A DNA stretch of 64,000 nt from Acinetobacter bohemicus ANC 3994 (GCF_000367925.1 NZ_KB849164.1:282781-346780), one strand, 5' to 3'; positions 43,150 to 53,023 are shown, counted from the first letter of the stretch. A program made the numbers and translations. Notes: generated by a model not told the origin, from the sequence alone.

Positions 43150-44139
43150 TTAATAGTGAGAAAATTGTGAGTTATTCATAAGAAATTCACGATTTTCTTC
43201 TTCAATCATTTGACGAGCAACGTACAGAATAAGCTGACGTAACCAGCGGTGTGCAGGATGATGATGCAAGAGCGGACACCAAGCCATTTTTAATTCAAAT
43301 TCAGGAATATAGAATGGTGGATCTTTAATCAGCAAATTTGAATTGTTTGATTGGAGATGTGCAATACGGCTAGGTAAGGTTGCAATCAAATCGACATTCG
43401 AGGCCAAAAGAGCAGGCATTTGATAGTGACGAGTAAAGACGGAAATCTTACGTTTTTGACCAATACGCTCTAGTGCTTGATCAATCCAACCGAGTCCAGC
43501 TTGTTTTTCAGGATTGACCCCGAAACCAACGCCCATACCGGTTTTAGACACCCAAATATGTTGCGCATCTAGGTAGCTTTTCAGATTTAAATTGGATGCC
43601 GCAGGGTGTTTATTGTTCAATAAACAAGAAAAGCTGTCACGCCAAACCAAGACTTGGTGAAAACTTTGTGGAATTTCATTAAAGCGGTTAATGGCTAAAT
43701 CAACTTTACCTTGCTCCATGTCACGGTATGACACGTCACTTGGGGTTAAAAAGTCAAGCACGACATTGGGTGCTTCAGAGCGTAAGGCTTTGACTAGACG
43801 AGGAACCAGTGTCGCTTCAGCATAGTCCGAGGTCATAATGCGGAAAACACGGTTCGAGGTATAAGGACGAAATTCGGTACGTGGTTCCAAGATCATGGAT
43901 AAATCAGACAAGGCATCACGGATACGAGGTTGAAGTTCGAGTGCACGTTCTGTTGGGGTCATTCCTTCAGAAGAGCGAATAAGGAGGGGATCATTAAATA
44001 AATTACGTAAACGACGTAAAATATTACTCATGGCGGGTTGGGTAACACCCAATTGTTCTGCTGCGCGGGTTACATTTTTTTCACGTAAAAGTACATCGAG
44101 GTAAATTAATAGATTGAGGTCGACACGCTCCAAATTCAT
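43150..44139 (-). CDS. LysR-family transcriptional regulator (NodD/YbeF-like)
   Basis: A 329-residue LysR-type regulator. The N-terminal helix-turn-helix reads DVLLREKNVTRAAEQLGVTQ followed by PAMSNILRRLR, typical of the NodD/NahR/LeuO branch. The C-terminal effector domain follows. Start ATG 44139 (MNLERVDLNLL) is the family-typical start. It is divergent from aceA across about 800 bases, which leaves open whether it controls aceA; no palindrome of the T-N11-A form near either start is strong enough to claim. Confidence 0.85.
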   Translation of the reverse strand: MNLERVDLNLLIYLDVLLREKNVTRAAEQLGVTQPAMSNILRRLRNLFNDPLLIRSSEGMTPTERALELQPRIRDALSDLSMILEPRTEFRPYTSNRVFRIMTSDYAEATLVPRLVKALRSEAPNVVLDFLTPSDVSYRDMEQGKVDLAINRFNEIPQSFHQVLVWRDSFSCLLNNKHPAASNLNLKSYLDAQHIWVSKTGMGVGFGVNPEKQAGLGWIDQALERIGQKRKISVFTRHYQMPALLASNVDLIATLPSRIAHLQSNNSNLLIKDPPFYIPEFELKMAWCPLLHHHPAHRWLRQLILYVARQMIEEENREFLMNNSQFSHY

Positions 44140-44862
44140 ATAAAAAATACCGATAATCAAGCCATGAAATTATATTGATTATGCCATAAGCAGCAAGGCT
44201 TGTGTAGGAAATATGATGAAAAAAAAGACGTTATAAAATAGAATCATATATGGTTCTATTATGGTGCATCATGTTCTTTTTTGTTGCAAATTCTGTGACA
44301 TGAGAAACTCATTTTTAAGCCAGCTCCATATAATTTTTGGTCTAAGGTAACTCCAGATCTTGTATTTTATCGATTGAAGGATGGGTATTGTAATTGCGAT
44401 AAGACAAACTGTGTTGCGCTTTTATTCGAGGTGGCTAAATGCAATTTATTTTAACGTGATTACCGTTTTGAAGCATTAAGTCTAGATAGCGGCCGTTTTT
44501 AAAACCGTTAAATATAGCCATTGAAAATGCTGAAGGCTTGGCTATTTATAGGGGTAATTATAAGCAGTGCTTATTTTAAATATGCTGATCATAAAACAGA
44601 TAAAAACCGAATTATTTTATAAAATCAGGCTTATTCAAAAGTTTAAGACTTAGGTCTAATGAAGAAAAAATAGGGGCTGAATATATTTTTACTGTGAAAA
44701 ATAAAAAATGACAACTTATTTAAATGAATAATAACAATGGTTTAAATATAGACATCATAATTATAATACGACTTTGATCTACATATTTTTTAAATAAATA
44801 TTGAAAATCAACATAGAATATTGGATTAATTATTTGACTCGATCTAAGCTGTACCCATAACA
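44140..44862. other. Long intergenic region between the LysR gene and aceA
   Basis: About 720 bases without a supportable gene. It holds a hairpin ATAGCCA/TGGCTAT near 44514-44552 and a short ATAAGC-AGT-GCTTAT hairpin with trailing Ts near 44570, which could end an unrecognised transcript. Otherwise it is AT-rich and unremarkable. Confidence 0.35.
44834..44860 (+). promoter_or_regulatory. Candidate aceA promoter
   Basis: TTGACT (44834-44839) and CATAAC 16 bases later. Transcription would begin close to 44864, exactly where the leader hairpin begins. Confidence 0.45.
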
Positions 44863-44863
44863 A

Positions 44864-44914
44864 CGAAGCGCTCTAAATCTGAACAATTGTATACCGAGCA
44901 GATTTAGTTCTTCG
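44864..44914 (+). promoter_or_regulatory. Long hairpin in the aceA 5' leader
   Basis: CGAAG and CTAAATCTG (44864-44868, 44873-44881) pair with CAGATTTAG and CTTCG (44899-44907, 44910-44914), separated by a small internal loop and a 17-base apical loop. No T run follows, so it is not a terminator. It may stabilise the mRNA or be a regulatory site. Confidence 0.6.
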
Positions 44915-44950
44915 ATTGATGAAATCCTAATATTATTACAGGAAAATATC

Positions 44951-46552
44951 ATGTCTACATATCAAACAGCAGTAGATGCAATCCGTGAATTAAAAGCAAA
45001 ATTCGGTAGCACTTGGCGCGATATCAGCCCAGAAGATGCTGCACGTATGCAAATGCAAAACCAATTCAAAACTGGTTTAGATATTGCTAAATATACAGCT
45101 GCGATTATGCGTCGTGATATGGCGGCTTATGATGCTGATTCTAGCCAATACACTCAGTCTTTAGGCTGCTGGCATGGTTTCATCGCACAACAAAAAATGA
45201 TTGCGAACAAAAAATACTTCGGTACAACTGACCGTCGTTACATCTACCTTTCTGGTTGGATGGTTGCTGCACTTCGTTCAGAATTCGGTCCACTTCCTGA
45301 CCAATCTATGCACGAAAAAACTTCAGTACCTGCTTTGATCGAAGAAATCTACACTTTCCTTCGTCAAGCTGATGCGAAAGAATTAAACGATTTGTTCCGT
45401 GCGCTTAAAAAAGCAAACGAAGCTGGTGATACTGCTAAAGCTGCTGAAATCACTGCTCAAATCGACGGTTTCCAAACTCACGTTGTGCCAATTATTGCGG
45501 ACATCGATGCTGGTTTCGGTAACGAAGAAGCGACTTACTTACTTGCTCGTAAAATGATCGAAGCTGGTGCTTGTGCGCTTCAAATTGAAAACCAAGTATC
45601 TGATGCTAAACAGTGTGGTCACCAAGCTGGTAAAGTAACTGTTCCACATGAAGACTTCATCTCTAAAATCCATGCATTACGTTATGCATTCTTAGAAATG
45701 GGTCTTGATGACGGTATCATCGTTGCGCGTACTGACTCTGAAGGCGCTGACTTGACTCAAAAAATCCCAGTGGTTAAAGAGCCAGGTGACATCGCTTCTC
45801 AATACATCGGTTTCCTAGACACAGTTGAAATTGACATTGCTGATGCTCAAGAAGACGAAATCTTGATCAAACGTGATGGTAAATTACACCGTCCTAAGCG
45901 TTTACCTTCTGGTCTTTACCAGTTCCGTGCTGACACTCAAATTGACCGTGTTGTACTTGACTGTGTATCTAGCCTTCAAAACGGTGCTGACTTACTTTGG
46001 ATCGAAACTGCGACGCCAAACGTTGAAGAAATCGCTCACATGGTTAACCGTGTACGTGAAACAGTTCCAAATGCGAAGCTTGTTTACAACAACAGCCCAT
46101 CATTCAACTGGACTTTAAACTTCCGTCAACAGTCTTATGACCGTTTTGTTGCTGAAGGTAAAGATGTTTCTGCTTACGACCGTGCTAAATTAATGAGCGC
46201 TGAGTATGACGAAACTGAATTAGCTGCTGATGCTGACGAAAAAGTTCGTACATTCCAAGCTGACGCTTCTCGTGAAGCGGGTGTGTTCCATCACTTGATC
46301 ACACTTCCGACTTACCACACAGCTGCTCTTTCTACTCATGAGCTTGCACAAGGTTACTTCGGCGATCAAGGTATGCTTGCTTATGTTGCTGGCGTACAAC
46401 GTAAAGAAATCCGCGGTACGATTGCATGTGTTAAACACCAAGCAATGGCTGGTTCTGACATCGGTGATGATCACAAAGAAATCTTCTCTGGTGACAACGC
46501 TCTTAAAGCGCATGATGATGCTAAAAACACAATGAACCAATTCGGTGGTTAA
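44951..46552 (+). CDS. aceA: Isocitrate lyase
   Basis: A 533-residue isocitrate lyase of the longer clade found in Pseudomonas and Acinetobacter. The catalytic Cys222 is in AKQCGHQAG, and the surrounding DIDAGFGNEEAT and RTDSEGA segments are conserved. It splits isocitrate into succinate and glyoxylate, the first step of the glyoxylate shunt needed for growth on acetate, alkanes and fatty acids. Codon use is noticeably more biased (C-ending codons for Phe, Tyr, His, Asn) than in its neighbours, which suggests high expression. Strong ribosome-binding site AGGAAA. Terminator follows. Confidence 0.97.
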   Translation: MSTYQTAVDAIRELKAKFGSTWRDISPEDAARMQMQNQFKTGLDIAKYTAAIMRRDMAAYDADSSQYTQSLGCWHGFIAQQKMIANKKYFGTTDRRYIYLSGWMVAALRSEFGPLPDQSMHEKTSVPALIEEIYTFLRQADAKELNDLFRALKKANEAGDTAKAAEITAQIDGFQTHVVPIIADIDAGFGNEEATYLLARKMIEAGACALQIENQVSDAKQCGHQAGKVTVPHEDFISKIHALRYAFLEMGLDDGIIVARTDSEGADLTQKIPVVKEPGDIASQYIGFLDTVEIDIADAQEDEILIKRDGKLHRPKRLPSGLYQFRADTQIDRVVLDCVSSLQNGADLLWIETATPNVEEIAHMVNRVRETVPNAKLVYNNSPSFNWTLNFRQQSYDRFVAEGKDVSAYDRAKLMSAEYDETELAADADEKVRTFQADASREAGVFHHLITLPTYHTAALSTHELAQGYFGDQGMLAYVAGVQRKEIRGTIACVKHQAMAGSDIGDDHKEIFSGDNALKAHDDAKNTMNQFGG

Positions 46553-46570
46553 TCCTCCCAATTGATTCAG

Positions 46571-46599
46571 AAAAAACCCTGCGTAAGCAGGGTTTTTTT
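46571..46599 (+). terminator. Intrinsic terminator after aceA
   Basis: AAAAAACCCTGC-GTAA-GCAGGGTTTTTTT hairpin. Confidence 0.9.
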
Positions 46600-46680
46600 A
46601 TGGCTGTTAATTGAAGTAAGCACAAGCTATAAAGATTAAGGAAGCTATAAGATTTACATTTATATGATGAACTGCCATGG

Positions 46681-47055
46681 TTAAGAGATTAAAATCAGCA
46701 GCCATGTAATAAAAATAATGCTTAAAGCCACAAATTGCGCAGCACTGCCCATATCTTTGGCATTTTTTGATAGTGCATGTTTTTCTAAAGAAATACGATC
46801 GACAACTGCTTCAATCGCAGAATTAAATAATTCCACAATCAGTGCAAGTAAACAGACAGCAATCATTAATGCTTGTTCTACACGGGACACATCAAGCAAA
46901 AAACTACAGGGAATGAGGACGACATTTAAAAATGTAATTTGTCGAAAAGCGGCTTCATTGAAAAATGCAGCTTTAAAACCAGACAGGGAGTATGAGGTGG
47001 CATTGATAATGCGTTTTAAGCCTGTTGAGCCTTTGAAGGGGGAATAATGGTTCAT
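46681..47055 (-). CDS. dgkA: Diacylglycerol kinase DgkA
   Basis: A 124-residue small membrane kinase with three transmembrane helices. The catalytic signature ELFNSAIEAVVDR (about 80-92) and preceding EAAFRQ are intact. It phosphorylates diacylglycerol, recycling the lipid by-product of membrane-derived oligosaccharide or LPS modification. Length fits the prokaryotic DgkA family. Convergent with aceA. Confidence 0.93.
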   Translation of the reverse strand: MNHYSPFKGSTGLKRIINATSYSLSGFKAAFFNEAAFRQITFLNVVLIPCSFLLDVSRVEQALMIAVCLLALIVELFNSAIEAVVDRISLEKHALSKNAKDMGSAAQFVALSIIFITWLLILIS

Positions 47056-47377
47056 AACTCAAATTTTTCATCAGTTTTAGACAAAATAGAGCAAATTTAT
47101 TAAATAGAGATTAATTTCAAAAAGGTTTCTTTAAAAAGTGCTAGTTTCAAGCGAGTGTTAACCGTGTGATGATAAATACGGGAAATTATCATAGGATAAT
47201 TTTGATTCTATATAGGCATCTTCATTGTTTCTCCTTATTTGTAGTGAAAAATTATTTTTCTGTTAAATTTTATTGTGTTTTGACTTTTAGTCACTGAATA
47301 TCAACATAAATTTGCTAAATTAAAAAACAGTTTTGAATGTTTAGCAATCTCACCTTTTTATACTGCGATCAATTCAT
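47056..47377. other. Gap between dgkA and the RND gene, with a palindrome
   Basis: About 320 AT-rich bases hold the divergent promoters. A perfect palindrome AAATTATC-ATAG-GATAATTT (47183-47202) is a possible operator. No gene is seen. Confidence 0.45.
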
Positions 47378-50300
47378 ATGCTGTCGAAATTTTTTATTCA
47401 ACGACCAATCTTTGCTGGCGTATTGGCTATTATTGTCATGGCTTTTGGGCTTTTCGCAGTGTTGAATTTACCCGTAGAACGTTACCCCGATATTGCACCA
47501 CCACGCATTACCGTAAGTGCAACGTATACGGGTGCGTCGGCTGAAACGGTGGAAGAAAGTGTTACCCAAGTTTTAGAACAGCAAATTAAAGGCATTGATG
47601 ATTTACTGTATTTTAGTTCCAGTAGTGATTCATCGGGTCGTAGTCGAATTAGTATCAGTTTTGAAAATGGAACCGATCCAGATACCGCTCAAGTGCAAGT
47701 ACAAAATGCAATTAACGGTGTGCTGAATCGTTTACCTGAAGATGTACAGCGTCAAGGGGTTAATGTTTACAAGTCCTTAGGCGATACCCATATGGTGATT
47801 GGCTTGTACGATGCTTCGGGAAAAAGTGACAATATTGAGTTGTCCGATTATATGATGACGCATTTGGAGCAAGATTTAGCCCGTATTGAAGGCATTGGTG
47901 AGGTGGATGTTTTTGGCTCACAATATGCCATGCGCATTTGGTTAAACCCCTTAAAATTAAAACAATATAACTTAATGCCCAGTGACATTCGTGCCGCAGT
48001 CGAAGCGCAGAATACCCAAGTGGCGGCTGGGGCAATTGGTGATTTACCTGTTTTAAAAGATCAATATTTAAATGCCAAAGTGACTTCAGGTTCGCGCTTA
48101 AAAAGCGTCAAAGAATTTGAAAATATCATTGTTAAATCGACCAGAGACGGCAGTTTTATCTATTTAAAAGATGTCGCACGCATTGAGTTAGGTGCAGAAA
48201 ACTATCAGTCATTTAACACCATTAATGGTTTTCCCTCTGCGGGAATGGGCATTTCTTTAGCCTCAGGTGCCAATGCTTTAGCGACTTCGGCTTTAATTAA
48301 GGCCGAAGTCGATCATCTGACAACACAATTGCCTGACGGCTATCAGTTGGTTTATCCACGGGATAATACGCCATTTGTCCAAGAATCGATTAAGGAAGTG
48401 GTCAAAACACTGTTTGAAGCGATTTTGTTGGTGATCGTGGTGATGTTCATTTTTTTACAAAATTGGCGCGCGACACTTATTCCAACTATTACTGTGCCCG
48501 TGGTGATTTTGGGGACAATGGCGGTGTTGTCTGTGCTGGGCATGAGTATCAATACTTTAACTTTGTTTGCCTTGGTTTTGGCGATAGGGCTTTTGGTTGA
48601 TGATGCGATTGTGGTGGTTGAAAATGTTGAACGCTTGATGCACGAGAAGAATTTAACAGCAAAACAAGCATCCATTGAGTCTATGCAAGAAATTAGCGGC
48701 GCATTGATTGGGATTACCTTGGTGCTGACGGCGGTATTTATTCCGATGGCATTTTTTAGTGGCTCGACGGGCGTGATTTATCGCCAATTTTCAATAACTT
48801 TAGTGGCTGCAATGGCTCTATCCTTGGCTGTGGCACTGATTTTAACCCCCGCTTTATGCGCACTGATTTTAAAACCCAATCCACAACCTGCCAAATGGGC
48901 ACAGTGGTTTAATCAAAAATTAGAGGCTTTAAAGCAGCATTATTTAAAATTATCCAAGCTGACGATTCAGTACAAAGCCATTTCCCTCATTGTTTTTGTG
49001 GCATTGATGACTGTTTTTGCATTGTTCTATCGTGCTTTACCCACCAGTTTTATTCCCAGTGAAGATCAGGGCATTTTAAATGTACAGTTTAAACTGCTCG
49101 ATGGTGCACCGATGTCAAAAAGTCGAGACATTGGTGAACAGATTCGACAATATTTCTTAGAACATGAAAAAGAGAATGTCAATCTGGTGATGATTCGCTA
49201 TGGTCGTAATTTTTCCGGCACAGGGCAAAATTTGGGTCAGGGCTTTATTGCATTAAAACATTGGGATGAGCGTTCTGGACAAGAAAACTCAGCACAAGCC
49301 ATCCGTGAGCGTGCCTTAAAATATTTTAAAACTAATCCGAATGCACAAATTAGTGTAAGTTTGCCATCTTCGGTCAGTGGTTTAGGTCAAACTGATGGAC
49401 TGGATTTCTGGATTCGCGATGTGAATGGTCAAGGTCGCCAGTATCTAGAGCGTGAATTTAAGCAATTACAAGAACAAGCAAAACAATATAGGACTTTTGA
49501 AAACCTCGATAAGCGCTCCAACCCAGATAAAGCTGAACTCAAGGTCAATGTTGATCAGAAACTTGCCATGGCAAATGGGTTATCACAAGCTGCCATTAAT
49601 AGCACATTGTCCAGTGCATGGGGTGGCAGTTATATCAATGATTTTATTGACCGTGGTCGGATTAAACGGGTCATGATGCAAGGTGATGCTGAATTCCGTT
49701 CAAAGCCCGAAGATTTGCACTATTGGTCTGTACGTAATGATCTGAATCAAATGATTTCTTTTAGTCATTTTGCCAATGTGACTTGGAGCGGTGGACCTGA
49801 AGTGGTCAATCGCTATATGGGGTATACAGCATTGCAAATGGAAGCAGATACCGCTAAAAATGTCAGTTCAGGCGCTGCCATGCAAGACGTCTCTCGGCTG
49901 GTGGAACAGCAATCTGGTATTGATGTGGCATGGAGCGGTTTATCTTTTGAAGAGCAAAAATCAAGTAACCAATCACTGCTGTTATATCTGGTGTCAATTG
50001 GCTTTATTTTTCTATGCTTAGCTGCACTTTATGAAAGTTGGTCTATTCCGAGTGCAGTCATGAGTGCGATTCCGCTCGGGATTGGCGGCAATATCTTATT
50101 TAGTTATTTTGTCGGATTTCCCAATGATATTTATTTCCAAATTGCTTTGCTGACCACCATTGGCTTGTCCTGTAAAAATGCCATTTTAATTGTTGAGTTT
50201 GCGTCCTTAGCGCAACAACAAGGCAAAAATGCGATTGAAGCTGCACTGGAAGGTGCGAGCCTACGCTTACGTCCCATTCTGATGACCTCATTGGCCTTTG

Positions 50301-50482
50301 GTGCAGGCGTGATTCCATTGGTCTTTGCTTTTGGTGCGGGTGCTGCCAGTCGTCAAGAAATTGGCGTGAGTGTGTTAGGTGGGGTTATTTTTGCAACCAT
50401 TTTGGTGCTGATTTTTATTCCATTTATGTATGTGTTGATACGCACGCTGTTTAAACCCAAAACCAGTGCCAATTCATCTTAA
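47378..50482 (+). CDS. RND-family (HAE1) multidrug efflux pump inner membrane subunit
   Basis: A 1034-residue RND transporter like AcrB, MexB or AdeJ. Twelve transmembrane helices and two large periplasmic loops are evident from hydropathy. The proton-relay residues are visible: Asp408-Asp409 in LLVDDAIVVVEN and the conserved Lys in GLSCKNAILIVEF. It would export drugs or detergents with a membrane-fusion protein and outer membrane channel. Neither partner gene is adjacent, which is unusual; it must use partners encoded elsewhere. Substrates cannot be deduced. Confidence 0.92.
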   Translation: MLSKFFIQRPIFAGVLAIIVMAFGLFAVLNLPVERYPDIAPPRITVSATYTGASAETVEESVTQVLEQQIKGIDDLLYFSSSSDSSGRSRISISFENGTDPDTAQVQVQNAINGVLNRLPEDVQRQGVNVYKSLGDTHMVIGLYDASGKSDNIELSDYMMTHLEQDLARIEGIGEVDVFGSQYAMRIWLNPLKLKQYNLMPSDIRAAVEAQNTQVAAGAIGDLPVLKDQYLNAKVTSGSRLKSVKEFENIIVKSTRDGSFIYLKDVARIELGAENYQSFNTINGFPSAGMGISLASGANALATSALIKAEVDHLTTQLPDGYQLVYPRDNTPFVQESIKEVVKTLFEAILLVIVVMFIFLQNWRATLIPTITVPVVILGTMAVLSVLGMSINTLTLFALVLAIGLLVDDAIVVVENVERLMHEKNLTAKQASIESMQEISGALIGITLVLTAVFIPMAFFSGSTGVIYRQFSITLVAAMALSLAVALILTPALCALILKPNPQPAKWAQWFNQKLEALKQHYLKLSKLTIQYKAISLIVFVALMTVFALFYRALPTSFIPSEDQGILNVQFKLLDGAPMSKSRDIGEQIRQYFLEHEKENVNLVMIRYGRNFSGTGQNLGQGFIALKHWDERSGQENSAQAIRERALKYFKTNPNAQISVSLPSSVSGLGQTDGLDFWIRDVNGQGRQYLEREFKQLQEQAKQYRTFENLDKRSNPDKAELKVNVDQKLAMANGLSQAAINSTLSSAWGGSYINDFIDRGRIKRVMMQGDAEFRSKPEDLHYWSVRNDLNQMISFSHFANVTWSGGPEVVNRYMGYTALQMEADTAKNVSSGAAMQDVSRLVEQQSGIDVAWSGLSFEEQKSSNQSLLLYLVSIGFIFLCLAALYESWSIPSAVMSAIPLGIGGNILFSYFVGFPNDIYFQIALLTTIGLSCKNAILIVEFASLAQQQGKNAIEAALEGASLRLRPILMTSLAFGAGVIPLVFAFGAGAASRQEIGVSVLGGVIFATILVLIFIPFMYVLIRTLFKPKTSANSS

Positions 50483-50696
50483 ATTGGCAGTAAATGAGTA
50501 AAACAATAACATCAGTAAGATTGCATTCGGTGTTTGCCTGAAAATAAGTAGCAAGCTCAAGCTATTTAGGAGCTAGATATTGACCCGTTGCTAACTGAAG
50601 TTGCGCTATAAATTTATCATATCAATACAAATTTTGATGCCAAGATGTGGTGTAATCGTAATGATTTAGAGCAATGATTTTCTTGGAATTTAGGCT

Positions 50697-51284
50697 ATGT
50701 CAGAGCAACCACAAAAAAAACTCAGCCAACAAGAAGTGGTGCGATTAGAACGAGATTTGGCCAAGTTTGCCAATATGATGGATTCGGTGGTGCGTATTCC
50801 ATTTACCAAACAAGGGGTCGGGGCAGATGCCGCGTTAAGTACCATTCCTGTGGCGGGTGATATTGCTGGGTTTGCATTGACGTGTTATGCCATTTATAAA
50901 GCCAAACAAATTGGCGTGCCGCAGAGCAAATTAAATTCTGTCATGAAATTGGCGATGATGGATGCAGTCATTGGTTTTATTCCTGTGATTGGCACTATTT
51001 TTGATATTTTTATTCGCCCAAGTCGCAGGGCTTTAACTGTTGTGCATGAGCATATTCGAGCTGAATATCAGATTCAGAGTGATTCACATGTGCTGCATCC
51101 CTTTTTGCATGAAAGATTAGAGCGTAAACAGCAGATGTCGGCGTTTTGGCGTAATCCTGTAATCGCATGGATTTGGCTGCATATTCCCGACCTTTTAGGG
51201 GCGATTGTTTTAGTCTTGATGTTGATTGCGATGTGGTTTGGACTGAGCTGGCTATGGGATTGGTTTCAAGCTCTAAGTGTTTAG
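50697..51284 (+). CDS. DUF4112 domain protein
   Basis: A 195-residue protein with the DUF4112 core: VRIPFTKQGVGADAALSTIP (about 33-52), VAGDIAGF and GFIPVIGTIFDIF (about 96-108), which form paired membrane segments, plus a C-terminal membrane helix (about 160-187). Function of the family is unknown. ATG 50697 agrees with the family start. It follows the RND gene on the same strand but 214 bases away, so co-transcription is uncertain. Confidence 0.82.
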   Translation: MSEQPQKKLSQQEVVRLERDLAKFANMMDSVVRIPFTKQGVGADAALSTIPVAGDIAGFALTCYAIYKAKQIGVPQSKLNSVMKLAMMDAVIGFIPVIGTIFDIFIRPSRRALTVVHEHIRAEYQIQSDSHVLHPFLHERLERKQQMSAFWRNPVIAWIWLHIPDLLGAIVLVLMLIAMWFGLSWLWDWFQALSV

Positions 51285-51393
51285 CTTGTTTTGTGGATAA
51301 AAAATAGACAACCTGCATAAGTCAAAAAATGTTCAATATTCTATTTTTAAAATCAGCACTGCCTCATTTGAGTGCTTCAATTTTTATGCCTTT

Positions 51394-51561
51394 GCGTAGG
51401 CATTAGCTTTACTTTTGAAAGGTCAAAATGAGGATCTCAAAATATATTTTGAGTCCGCAAGAAAAACCTTTTGTTTCCCATACACGACATCCTGAGCCAG
51501 TTTTAAGCACTGCTTTAAAATGCAGCGCAAGGATGGGAAACGTGTGGCATCCATGCCACAC
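51394..51561 (-). repeat. Dispersed intergenic repeat, copy 3 (inverted)
   Basis: In the 51285-51655 gap, read on the minus strand, the order is GTGTGGCA-TGGA-TGCCACAC palindrome (51561-51542), arms TTTCCCAT (51540-51533) and ATGGGAAA (51481-51474), a GGTTTTTCTTGCGG block, a CAAAAGTAA element, and TGCCTACGC. It matches copy 2 element by element but is longer between the arms, where an extra ACTGCTTTAAAA hairpin is inserted. Confidence 0.7.
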
Positions 51562-51655
51562 CCATCAATCTAACACCTGCCAAAATTTATTTTTAATTTT
51601 GGTTTTACGAACTACTCGTATTGATTAAATAATAACTTATGAAAGAAGCCTATTA

Positions 51656-52006
51656 ATGGATTATATTGCTGCAAATTTGCCTGCGCTTGATTTTGATGCG
51701 ACACGAAATTTTTATGCCATGTTGGGCTTTCAGTGTCTTTATCAATCAGATGTATGGATGATGCTAAAGAAAGAGAATTTAAAGCTCGAGTTTTTCCATC
51801 ACCCCGAATTAGACCCGAAAAACTCTTGGCATAGCGCATGTATCCGTGTGCAGGAGTTATCGATTTTGGATCAAGCTTGGCGTAATTTAGATTGGTCAGC
51901 ATTTCCCAATGCATGCATCACCGAAATGCAGCAGTTGGCGGAAATAGAACTTTTTTGTGTGATTGATATTAATGGCAGTTTATTGCGTTGCATTCAGCAG
52001 CATTAA
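51656..52006 (+). CDS. VOC (glyoxalase/bleomycin-resistance fold) protein
   Basis: A 116-residue protein with the beta-alpha-beta-beta-beta repeat of the vicinal-oxygen-chelate superfamily; the N-terminus NLPALDFDATRNFYAMLGFQ is typical of bleomycin-resistance-like members. The metal-ligand pattern is incomplete, as in binding-only members that sequester ligands. Substrate unknown. It is convergent with htpX and they share a terminator. Confidence 0.75.
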   Translation: MDYIAANLPALDFDATRNFYAMLGFQCLYQSDVWMMLKKENLKLEFFHHPELDPKNSWHSACIRVQELSILDQAWRNLDWSAFPNACITEMQQLAEIELFCVIDINGSLLRCIQQH

Positions 52007-52033
52007 AAAAAGCCTCCATGTCGGAGGCTTTTT
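52006..52033. terminator. Bidirectional terminator, VOC gene / htpX
   Basis: AAAAAAGCCTCC-ATGTC-GGAGGCTTTTT hairpin. Confidence 0.9.
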
Positions 52034-52055
52034 GATATCCATTACATAAAAAAGA

Positions 52056-52961
52056 TTATGGACAATTCAATTGTTGTAATGCAGCTACACGTTGTTCAAT
52101 CGTTGGGTGAGTTTGGAACAAAGCCGCTAAACTAAAGCCTTGTTCTTTACCTTCCGTAATTGCAAAGGCTTTCATTTCTTTTGGCATTTGATCAGGCAAT
52201 TCTGATTCAGCCTGTAAGCGTAATAATGCAGAAATCATCGCTTGTTTACCGGCTAAACGTGCACCGGCTTCATCGGCACGATATTCACGGTAACGCGAGA
52301 ACCACATCACAATAGAAGAGGCCAGAATACCAAACACAATATCCAATACGATGGTAATACCAAAGTAAGCTAATCCAGGTGCTTCGCCATCTTCACGGCC
52401 AAAGACATTACGGTCAATAAAGTCACCCACAACACGAGCAAAGAACATCACAAAGGCATTGACTACGCCTTGTACAAGCGCAAGAGTCACCATATCGCCA
52501 TTGGCAACGTGACCAATTTCATGCGCAAGGACAGCACGCAGTTCATCTTTGTTCATGCGTTCGAGTAAACCCGTTGAAACGGCAACTAAAGCATCGTTCT
52601 TGTTCCAACCTGTGGCGAAAGCATTTGATTGATAAGAAGGGAAAATACCCACTTCTGGCATATTGATACCAGAACGTTGAGCCAATTGCGCAACTTCTTG
52701 TAATAACCATGCTTCCGCTTGGTTACGAGGTGCATTCGGGTCAATCAGTTCAGTACCCGTGGTTTTTTTCGCCATCCATTTAGACATGAATAGAGAAATG
52801 AGTGAACCAACCATACCAAAGACAAAACAGATAACCAGTAGGTTGCCCAGATTTAAGCCACCCGCGCCATGGTAACTACCGACACCGAAGAGTGACAAAA
52901 TAATGCCAGCTACCACCAGTACCGCGAGGTTGGTAAGCAAGAACAAACCAATCCGCATCAT
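52056..52961 (-). CDS. htpX: Membrane zinc metalloprotease HtpX
   Basis: A 301-residue M48 metalloprotease with two N-terminal membrane helices, the zinc motif HEIGH (His147, Glu148, His151) and the third ligand in the YREYRADEAGA segment. It degrades misfolded inner membrane proteins alongside FtsH. A sigma-32-like promoter lies 60 bases upstream. Monocistronic. Confidence 0.96.
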   Translation of the reverse strand: MMRIGLFLLTNLAVLVVAGIILSLFGVGSYHGAGGLNLGNLLVICFVFGMVGSLISLFMSKWMAKKTTGTELIDPNAPRNQAEAWLLQEVAQLAQRSGINMPEVGIFPSYQSNAFATGWNKNDALVAVSTGLLERMNKDELRAVLAHEIGHVANGDMVTLALVQGVVNAFVMFFARVVGDFIDRNVFGREDGEAPGLAYFGITIVLDIVFGILASSIVMWFSRYREYRADEAGARLAGKQAMISALLRLQAESELPDQMPKEMKAFAITEGKEQGFSLAALFQTHPTIEQRVAALQQLNCP

Positions 52962-53023
52962 TGAGAGAATCCTCTTATAATAAAAAAGTAATCTGATTTA
53001 TGAATCAAAAACCATCTTTTTCA

